A stretch of 64,000 bases of DNA, from positions 434,001-498,000 of the forward strand of contig JAEUTO010000006.1 in NCBI GenBank assembly GCA_016787785.1, given 5' to 3'. The stretch comes from Bacteroidia bacterium (lineage in GTDB: Bacteria; Bacteroidota; Bacteroidia; B-17B0; Aurantibacillaceae). The position numbers and the translations under genes were made by a program. The notes below the pieces were generated by a model. It worked only from the letters and a program-made list of their open reading frames with translations, made no database searches and had not been told where the DNA came from. Shown piece by piece: positions 8,901-14,515 of this stretch; the first letter of the stretch is position 1; each line of letters opens with the position of its first letter.

Positions 8901-11125
8901 TTACCGATCTTAACCGCTTAGGTTCTATTTGTTTTCACAACAAAAAAGAAATTGTAATTAACGATTTTGTTAATGAACACTCTAAGTACGTTACTTTAGA
9001 GGCTGTTCCCGTTCTTGGTAAGGCTACTGCTTCTATTATTTATTTACCACTCTATTCAAAGAGCGAAGTTATAGGTGTTATTACGGTACAAAGTCTTGAA
9101 AAAGATGCTTACACCGATTATCACGTAAGCCTTCTTAAAAATTTAGTAGTGTCTATTGGTATTGCTTTAGATAACGCCAACTTATACCAGAATCTTGAAG
9201 AGAAAGTAAATGAGCGAACGCTTGAAGTTGTAAAACAAAAAGAAGAGATCGTTAAAACATACGAGAACACCCGTTTAGTGAGCGAGATCGGAAAAGAGAT
9301 ATCAAGTACTTTTTCTATAGAAGATATTATTGCAAAGGTTTATAAAAATGTAAACAAATTAATGGATGCCACTGTTTTTGGAATTGGCATTTATGATGAG
9401 GAAAAGAATAGTATTGTTTTTGAGGGTGTAATTGAGAAAGGTGAAAAACTAGATGTATTCTCTTATATGTTAACAGAAACGCATCGCCCGGCAATACAGT
9501 GTTTCACAGATCAAAAAGATTATTTAATAAATAATTACGCGAGAGATTACGGACAAAATAAAGTTTCTGCAAAACAGGGCGAGTTGCCGGAAGGAATTAT
9601 TTATGTGCCTATTACACAGGGTTCAAAAAAGATAGGCGTAATTACCGTACAAAGTTTTATACCAAACATTTATACTGATTATCATTTACAATTATTAAAA
9701 AGTCTTGCATTATATACTGCCATTGCTTTAGATAATGCCTCGTTATATAATAATCTCGAGGTGCGTGTAAAAGAAAGAACAGAGGAAATTCGCGTAGCAT
9801 ATGAGAACACGCGCTTATTAAGTCAGATCGCTGAAGATATTAGTTCATCGTTATCTGTAGAAACCATTAATAGCAAAGTTTACGAAAACGTAAATAAGTT
9901 AATGGACGCTACCATGTTTGGTATTGGCCTTCACAATCCGGTTAATGATCATTTGGAATTTAAAGGTTTTATGGAAAACAACCAGTCCATGGAAGCGTTT
10001 TCATATCTGTCAAACGATCCAAACCGTCTGGCCGCTCAGTGTTTTACCAACCAAAAAGAAATTTTCATCAACGATTATTCGGTTGAGTATAAAAAATATA
10101 TTAAAGGTATGCAGGCACCGGTTTCGGGTAAAGATTCTGCTTCTATTATTTACATTCCTATTTTCTCAAAAGAAATTGCTATTGGTGTTTTAACGGTGCA
10201 AAGTTTTGAGAAAAATGTTTATACCGAATATCAATTCAATATCTTAAAAACATTAGCTGTATCGGTTGGTATTGCTTTAGATAACGCTAACCTTTACCAA
10301 AACCTGGAAGAGAAGGTAAATGTGAGAACGATGGAAGTTAATAAACAAAAAGCCATCATCGAAGAAAAGAATAAAGATATTACCGATAGTATTCGTTACG
10401 CGAAGAAAATTCAACAAGCCATTGCACCAAATATTGATGAGTTCAATAAGAATTTTGTTGACTCCTTTATTTTATACAAACCAAAAGATATTGTTTCGGG
10501 AGATTTTTACTGGTTCGAGCATTTTGGAGATACTACTGTTTTTGCCGCTGCAGATTGCACAGGTCACGGTGTGCCGGGTGCCTTTATGTCGCTTATTTGC
10601 AGCGATATAATGTACAAGGTAATTAACGATCAAAAAATAACTTCTCCGGCTCTGGCTTTAAAAGGTATTGACGAGAAATTAGTGCAGTTAATTAAAAAGA
10701 GTTCAGAAGCTGCCGCAAATGATGGAATGGATATTGCATTATGTGCTTATTCGAAGAATGATAATATTTTAAATTATGCGGGAGCTCATCGTCCGCTTTT
10801 AATAATACGCGGTAACGAGATATTAGAATACAGAGCCAATAAATTCTCAATTGGTGGTCACTCAACAGAAGGAAAACATTTTGATCTCAATCAAATTGAA
10901 GTTTTTCCGGGAGATCAAATTTATTTAGTTACCGATGGTTACGCCGATCAGTTTGGCGGCGACAAAGGCAAGAAATTTAAATTTAAGAATCTAAAAGAAT
11001 TAATTCTTGCCAATTCAACAAAGCCAATGCATCAACAAAAAGAGATAATCGATCTCGCCTTCGAGTCATGGAAAGGTGCACTTGAACAAGTGGATGATGT
11101 ATGCCTCATCGGTGTTAAGATCTAA
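5903..11125 (+). CDS. Multi-sensor protein phosphatase: TPR, six tandem GAF domains, SpoIIE/PP2C domain
   Basis: A 1740-residue cytoplasmic regulator with no signal peptide or membrane segment. Residues about 1-330 are TPR repeats (for example YNDCLNIIAELTGN, ALDGLGRAYTGLKQFDKALEKF). A helical segment follows, then six GAF units at about 370-532, 562-722, 751-914, 934-1097, 1124-1284 and 1305-1467, each ending in IALxNAxLY and separated by coiled-coil linkers (VxERTxEI). Residues 1492-1740 are a SpoIIE-type PP2C phosphatase: SGDFYWFE, AADCTGHGVPGAFMS, NDGMDIAL, LVTDGYADQFGG and the final DDVCLIG supply the metal-binding aspartates. The start is TTG: the frame opens after a stop at 5867 and offers no ATG before the TPRs. 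GAF3-4 and GAF5-6 look like a duplicated pair. The ligands and the phosphoprotein substrate are unknown. Confidence 0.9.
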   Translation: MDTPTLNNSTQEIDELNANAWSLNRENATKSIELANKALENSIAANYINGIAHAKKTLGACHVWIAKNEDAANYCFEAISLFQSLKDKKNESETNYILGSNFFYLSDYDTSIKYYKKSYDLSTEINFEFGMADGLNGMGTVYYTIEQNDSALDVLTKSEKICRQHDLKSILIKVLDGLGETHYNLKDYNKALDYYNDCLNIIAELTGNYRVAAFALDGLGRAYTGLKQFDKALEKFNQSLTIRKDIDFKFGVATTLNNIGKLYIQKNDNVNAIKNLTEAYELAVQIHSKEAAFQASEKLAELFEKENNSAEALKFYKVFHQAKEDVRNHKSAQLSKSLELQNKVLQSQAEKAILEERAKELENFSDSLVLMREVGQKIISNLSVATIVNTVYKSVNELMDATGFGIAIYNQEDNSIVYPLYIEGEDRFENIKYELNEDDRLTTICFKQNRDIVINNYEEEISNYLAAAAAAPKAGKNVSSLIYLPLRNKDVLLGVMTVQSFNKNAYGKYQVNIFKNLATYTAIALENAKMYEEQELKVAERTKELVKSKEEIEKTYENNKKLSEIGKEITSSLNLGKIFKKLHASIKEIMEADCFGVRLYRPDIGAVEYKYEIENGVLDQDVATIPLTDENNYTVWCVKNRKDIFLNDNVNEYQKYVKEIRVVAGDMPNSLLFTPMMLGEKIIGVITVQSFKKFAYQSHHIDILRTLGTYTAIALENAYLYEHMEDKVKERTKEIVKQKEEIEKTFDNTRLVSQIGREISTTFSIEEIISKVYNSVNKLMDATMFGIGIYDPVAKRINFSGVIEEGEILEDYFYDLTDVARPAVLCFTNQEDYVIHDFTEEFLKTNKIINRHSIPGRNTESIMYIPLTQNKKKIGVITVQSFKAHAYSDYHLQLIKSVATYAAIAIDNASLYTNMETRVEERTAEIEKNYNDTRLLGEIAKELSSSLSIDTIISSVYKNINRLMKTDSFGIALFDPKNYTLEFNGFRENNEILPNYQVDVTDLNRLGSICFHNKKEIVINDFVNEHSKYVTLEAVPVLGKATASIIYLPLYSKSEVIGVITVQSLEKDAYTDYHVSLLKNLVVSIGIALDNANLYQNLEEKVNERTLEVVKQKEEIVKTYENTRLVSEIGKEISSTFSIEDIIAKVYKNVNKLMDATVFGIGIYDEEKNSIVFEGVIEKGEKLDVFSYMLTETHRPAIQCFTDQKDYLINNYARDYGQNKVSAKQGELPEGIIYVPITQGSKKIGVITVQSFIPNIYTDYHLQLLKSLALYTAIALDNASLYNNLEVRVKERTEEIRVAYENTRLLSQIAEDISSSLSVETINSKVYENVNKLMDATMFGIGLHNPVNDHLEFKGFMENNQSMEAFSYLSNDPNRLAAQCFTNQKEIFINDYSVEYKKYIKGMQAPVSGKDSASIIYIPIFSKEIAIGVLTVQSFEKNVYTEYQFNILKTLAVSVGIALDNANLYQNLEEKVNVRTMEVNKQKAIIEEKNKDITDSIRYAKKIQQAIAPNIDEFNKNFVDSFILYKPKDIVSGDFYWFEHFGDTTVFAAADCTGHGVPGAFMSLICSDIMYKVINDQKITSPALALKGIDEKLVQLIKKSSEAAANDGMDIALCAYSKNDNILNYAGAHRPLLIIRGNEILEYRANKFSIGGHSTEGKHFDLNQIEVFPGDQIYLVTDGYADQFGGDKGKKFKFKNLKELILANSTKPMHQQKEIIDLAFESWKGALEQVDDVCLIGVKI

Positions 11126-11336
11126 TTCCTTTTTTATAAATAATTTTTCTTTTTTACTTTTCCTTAGTCGAAACCCTTCGGCTTCGCTCAGGATAAAATC
11201 CAACAAAAGACAAGGCAAAACGATCTTTCTGCCCGCTCTTGATTTTTTTTGAAAGGCTAATAAAGTAAAAAATTCTATTCCTCGGTTTTTATATTAAGAG
11301 AACAGAATTTTAAACGACAAGCGCCTTTCAACCCAC

Positions 11337-11391
11337 GAGCCGGCTCTTCGCTAAAAATATGCATTGCATATTTTATTTACGCTCAGCCCTC
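11337..11391 (-). repeat. Hairpin cassette inserted in copy A
   Basis: The cassette begins with the palindrome GAGCCGGCTC and contains arms AAAATATGCA (11354-11363) and TGCATATTTT (11365-11374) around one base. Copy B lacks it. On the minus strand it aligns base for base with 42370-42420 in copy C (GAGCGT...TTTTTAGCGA-GAGCC), but the arms there are AAAATGTTTG and CAAACATTTT. Four of the ten pairs differ in both partners at once. Confidence 0.8.
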
Positions 11392-11511
11392 TTTCTACAA
11401 AAAAATCAATTCACCCCTCCCACGCCAAGCGTTTTGCCTACCCCGCGCTCCGATAACTCAAATATCTAAACGCAGATCAGTCCGCGTAAGCACACAATGT
11501 TAGACGGCCTT

Positions 11512-11635
11512 TTAAAATTTTGCGTAAAAAATCATTGGCATTCACAAGCGGTTGCATGTGCGAAGATGATTTTGGCTGTTCGCGAAGCGCTTAAATCATC
11601 GGCTTGAATGGTAATGATTTTTAGCAAAATTTTAA
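11512..11635. repeat. Central foldback of copy A
   Basis: The arm starting TTAAAATTTTGC at 11512 is answered by AGCAAAATTTTAA ending at 11635. Pairing continues inward with small bulges through TAAAAA, TCATT, CATTCA and AGC, about 34 paired positions. Inside, GATGATTT (11565-11572) pairs perfectly with AAATCATC (11593-11600). Copies B and C have an unrelated centre at the same place. Confidence 0.75.
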
Positions 11636-11655
11636 GAAGCCTTGATTTTTTGGTT

Positions 11656-11677
11656 ACTTTTTGATCAAGCAAAAAGT
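11656..11677. repeat. End hairpin of copy A
   Basis: Arms ACTTTTTG (11656-11663) and CAAAAAGT (11670-11677) enclose the loop ATCAAG. The same hairpin is at 42516-42537 in copy C. In copy B (14345-14366) the closing pair is swapped from G-C to C-G. Confidence 0.8.
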
Positions 11678-11862
11678 GACGCCAAAAATAAAGTTCAGAA
11701 ATTTCTGGGATTTGATTTTTTGCTTGCCACCACACTATCTCGCTCGACGCTTGGCGTTGCCGTCATCAAGCAAAAAGTGACGGCAAGAATAAGTTCAGAA
11801 ATTATTTTTAGTTTGTAAGATGGATTTTGACTTAAAAATCTTAGATTTAATATCACAATTTT

Positions 11863-13368
11863 ATGATGATCATCAGAAAAATATTATTATTCGTTCTTAT
11901 TCTAAATACGCTAAATACGTTTTCTCAAAAAGCATTTATCCCCGAACCCACACTAAACGTAATAAGCGATTTTGAAAAACTATTAACCGAAGAAGAGATC
12001 AGTACTCTTGCACACGACATTAAAGGCGAATACAATTCTAACTCTAACCAGGTAATGGTTGTAACAATTCCCACAAGTTATTTAGGGAATTTACAAATTG
12101 AAGATTACGCGCAGCAATTATTTGATAAATGGCAACCCGGACAAAAAGGGCTAAATAACGGTGTACTCGTTATCATTGCAGGTTCTAAAATTGACAGTAT
12201 TGGCCGTAAGTTGAGGATCCACACAGGTTATGGAATTGAAGGGGCTTTGCCGGATCTGCTTTGCGCCAGAATTGAAAAGGAGATGATGGTACCTGAATTA
12301 AAAAAGGGAAATTATTATAAAGCAATTAAGAACGGTGTAACTTCTATCTTAAATTTTATAAGTAAAGAAAATGTAGGCAAAGCACCAAAATATAAAATTG
12401 AAATACAAAAGAGTGGCGACCTTGTTTACGATTATGCAAGGATCTTTACTGACGAAGAAAAAAAGAAGCTGGAAGAAGAAATGCAAGGCATGTTCAACTC
12501 TAATAATTTTATTATTCTAACTGAATCACAAACCGGTTATGCTTCAAATTATGTTAGCATTTCTGAACGTTATTCTTACAGTTATGATACTACATTAATA
12601 AAGATCGCATTCAATCCTGGTTATTTTGTTGATGAAAAAGATTCTATTTTGAAATTTGATGAAAGCCGGAAAAATTATTATGTAAGCTTTATAGCAAAAT
12701 ACGCTGCTTTTGATTTTAAAGATTATAATAAACTCTATAAACAACAAGATGCCTTAGCTACTCGCATATCTTCTTCGGGAATTTACGCTGCTTGTATGGG
12801 ATTAATTGCTGAAGAAAAACTTGGTTATGCAAAGCGTTTAAACGATTTTATAATGCTTTTATGTTATTTATTAGGAACAAGCATTTTGGTATTCGTTATC
12901 TTTTTAATAACTAAAAAAGCAAAGGATAAACCTTTAAAAGAGAAAAAGAAAACGGGTCTAGTAAAAGTTTTGATTGGAATAGTATTAACACTTATAAACC
13001 TTTACTCATTTGTAAGTCTTATCTCTTTTGAATTGCTTTATTATTTAGTGTTTAATGATTTTATTGAAATGAGTGCTTTTGCTATGATCAGCTTGTTGGT
13101 TTTATTAGGAGCATCACAAATATTTAATATGCTTTTTGTACATAAGATCAATACTAATTATTTTAACTCTAAATTATTTAGCTGGTTACCTAAAGGTGGA
13201 AGCGGCGGCGGTGGTGGAAGTAATTATTCATCTTCTTCTAATTCATCCTCTTCATCCAACTCCTCTTCTTCAAGCTCTTCCAGCAGCAGCTCCAGCTCAT
13301 CTTCTAATGGCGGCTATTATGGCGGCGGCGGTAAATCCGGTGGGGGTGGTGCGAGTAGTGATTGGTGA
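11863..13368 (+). CDS. TPM-domain membrane protein (YgcG-like) with Ser/Gly-rich tail
   Basis: A 501-residue protein with an N-terminal signal segment (RKILLFVLILNTLNTFSQ). Residues about 25-165 form a TPM domain, seen in VISDFEKLLTEEEIS, NQVMVVTIPTS, QLFDKWQPGQKGLNNGVLV and HTGYGIEGALPD; this domain is found in thylakoid and bacterial envelope proteins and some members have phosphatase activity. A second, divergent copy may follow at 185-310. Membrane segments lie at about 325-348, 363-385 and 392-425. The last 55 residues are runs of Gly and Ser ending GGGGASSDW, a tail typical of YgcG-like proteins. Two consecutive ATGs begin the gene; the first is used here. Function is unknown beyond envelope location. 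Confidence 0.8.
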   Translation: MMIIRKILLFVLILNTLNTFSQKAFIPEPTLNVISDFEKLLTEEEISTLAHDIKGEYNSNSNQVMVVTIPTSYLGNLQIEDYAQQLFDKWQPGQKGLNNGVLVIIAGSKIDSIGRKLRIHTGYGIEGALPDLLCARIEKEMMVPELKKGNYYKAIKNGVTSILNFISKENVGKAPKYKIEIQKSGDLVYDYARIFTDEEKKKLEEEMQGMFNSNNFIILTESQTGYASNYVSISERYSYSYDTTLIKIAFNPGYFVDEKDSILKFDESRKNYYVSFIAKYAAFDFKDYNKLYKQQDALATRISSSGIYAACMGLIAEEKLGYAKRLNDFIMLLCYLLGTSILVFVIFLITKKAKDKPLKEKKKTGLVKVLIGIVLTLINLYSFVSLISFELLYYLVFNDFIEMSAFAMISLLVLLGASQIFNMLFVHKINTNYFNSKLFSWLPKGGSGGGGGSNYSSSSNSSSSSNSSSSSSSSSSSSSSSNGGYYGGGGKSGGGGASSDW

Positions 13369-13422
13369 GGTTATTTCATTTTAAGAACACACGGATTTTA
13401 TGCCGGAGCCTTATTACAAACC

Positions 13423-13590
13423 TTAGCTCGAGCAGAATTCGCAGCTGCCATCGTCATTACCATCGGTAATTTCAAGCATTTTCTTTTGGGCTTCGGCCTC
13501 AATTTGTTCGGGCGTCCAATCAGGGTTGGCGATCTTTATCAGCGACTTAATAAAGTTGCTGTTTGGTAGGTTTTGTGTGTTGTTTTGCAT
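13423..13590 (-). CDS. Small 55-residue ORF with C-terminal Cys-x-x-Cys, unrecognised
   Basis: A complete ATG-to-TAA frame on the minus strand in an otherwise gene-free 1.1-kb gap. It starts MQNNTQNLPNSNFIKSLIKI, has ANPDWTPEQIEAEAQKKML in the middle, and ends GNDDGSCEFCSS. Composition is that of a real soluble protein: an amphipathic N-terminal helix, an acidic middle and a Cys-rich end, with no hairpin DNA inside it, unlike nearby spurious frames. It has no signal peptide or membrane segment. A perfect 10-bp inverted repeat lies 31 bases upstream of its start. It could be a metal-binding small protein or a modified-peptide precursor; no maturation enzyme is nearby, so neither can be claimed. 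Confidence 0.6.
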   Translation of the reverse strand: MQNNTQNLPNSNFIKSLIKIANPDWTPEQIEAEAQKKMLEITDGNDDGSCEFCSS

Positions 13591-13620
13591 ACAATGAAGT
13601 TAATACAAAGCATTTTTTAT

Positions 13621-13655
13621 TAAAACAGCTATAACACATTTTACCAGCTGTTTTA
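13621..13655. promoter_or_regulatory. Perfect 10-bp inverted repeat upstream of the 55-residue ORF
   Basis: TAAAACAGCT (13621-13630) and AGCTGTTTTA (13646-13655) are exact inverse complements separated by 15 bases. The centre is A+T-rich and no T-run follows, so it looks more like an operator than a terminator. It is placed 31 bases upstream of the minus-strand start at 13590. Confidence 0.4.
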
Positions 13656-13830
13656 TAAACAGCAAAAAGTGAGAACAGTGTTAAAATGGTTTTGCCTTCG
13701 CGCAACTTATTCTTTACTTTACATTAATCGAAATTTCTTTATGTTTTTTATGTCACTTTTGGCGTAAGACTTTGCGATTTACAAAATGAGGTTCGCAAAC
13801 ATATTTGAGCCAGTCTGTGTGAGGCAGCAC

Positions 13831-14372
13831 AATTTTTCTTTTTTACTTTTCCTTAGTCGAAAAGTAAACAAAAGACAAGGCAAAACGATCTTTCCGCGCA
13901 CTCTTGATTTTTTTTGAAAGGCTAATAAAGTTAAAAATTCTGTTCCTCGATTTTTACATTGAGAGAACAGAATTTTAAACGACAAGCGCCTTTATTGCCT
14001 TTCTACAAAAAATCAATTCACCCCTCCCACGCCAAGCGTTTTGCCTAGCCCACGCGCCGATAACTCAAACATCTAACCGCCAATCAGTCGGCGTAAGAAC
14101 ACAATGCGAGACGGCCTCAAAGAAATTCCGTACGATTTGAGTTTTAATTTTTTATCCTGGCAAATTTTAAGGGCATAACCCAATTAAAATATTTATGCGG
14201 CTTGCTGCTCTTAAAATTATTCGAGCCCGCGCTGTTTGAGCCCCTCGCAAATGAGTTGCCGGAAGGGGCGAGTTTGCGGGCGACACGAAAAAAATTTAAA
14301 ACTACAAATCAAGGAATTTGTTTGTGAGCCTTGATTTTTTGGTTACTTTTTCATCAAGGAAAAAGTGACGGC
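13831..14372. repeat. Large modular intergenic repeat, copy B
   Basis: This is the most intact copy. It opens with a hairpin of arms TTTACTTTTC (13842-13851) and GAAAAGTAAA (13859-13868), loop CTTAGTC, and closes with a similar hairpin ACTTTTTC (14345-14352) and GAAAAAGT (14359-14366). The first part up to 14117 is shared with copy A; the second part (14113-14330, from GGCCTCAAAGAAATTCCGTA) is shared with copy C. In copy A the right arm of the opening hairpin is broken by an insertion. The copy lies between the TPM gene and the M1 peptidase, which converge. Confidence 0.85.
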
Positions 14373-14397
14373 AAGAAATTAGGTAAGTATTTTTTCC

Positions 14398-14445
14398 TCC
14401 TCCGCCCTTCGGGCACCTCCTCCAAAGGAGGACACTGCGTGGACT
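14398..14445. repeat. Short CCTCCTCCG...AAAGGAGGAC repeat, variant with GCCC-TTC-GGGC hairpin
   Basis: It has the same outer sequence as the repeat at 531-602, but the middle is replaced by the hairpin GCCC-TTC-GGGC followed by ACCTCCTCCAAAGGAGGACA. It lies between copy B and the terminator of the M1 peptidase gene. A third middle (TCGCTACGCGCC) is seen at 23465-23516. Confidence 0.75.
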
Positions 14446-14488
14446 AACGCTTAAGCAAAAAGAAAGGCAAAATTATTTTTCAAAAAAA

Positions 14489-14511
14489 ACGCAGGATTAC
14501 AAATCCTGCGT
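14489..14511 (-). terminator. Intrinsic terminator of the M1 peptidase gene
   Basis: Arms ACGCAGGATT (14489-14498) and AATCCTGCGT (14502-14511) are perfect complements with a 3-base loop. Read on the minus strand the hairpin is followed by a run of eight T. It begins 5 bases after the stop codon of the gene ending at 14516. Confidence 0.9.
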
Positions 14512-14515
14512 AGCT

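Larger units (their letters stand above)
11142..11810. repeat. Large modular intergenic repeat, copy A
   Basis: This fills most of the 737-base gap between the GAF-phosphatase and the TPM gene. The left part (11142-11510) aligns with copy B at 13831-14117, starting AATTTTTCTTTTTTACTTTT and ending at GACGGCC, but carries two insertions: one around 11165-11191 with CCTTCGGCTTCGCTCAGG, and a hairpin cassette at 11337-11391. The centre (11512-11635) is a private foldback. The right part (11641-11700) is the end hairpin CTTGATTTTTTGG... shared with copies B and C. A second, partial end hairpin with an insertion lies at 11713-11810. An ORF at 11532-11735 on the minus strand is only the translation of these hairpins. 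Confidence 0.85.

Noticed and set aside
11532-11735. 67-residue frame on the minus strand
   Set aside because: It is the translation of hairpin repeats (LLDQKVTKKSR comes from the end hairpin) and has no independent support.
13423-13590. Calling the 55-residue ORF a ribosomally made modified-peptide precursor
   Set aside because: No GG-type leader, no maturation enzyme and no exporter is encoded nearby; only the Cys-rich end is suggestive.
13779-13985. 68-residue frame on the minus strand
   Set aside because: It lies within repeat copy B; the Lys/Arg-rich sequence reflects the A+T-rich hairpin.
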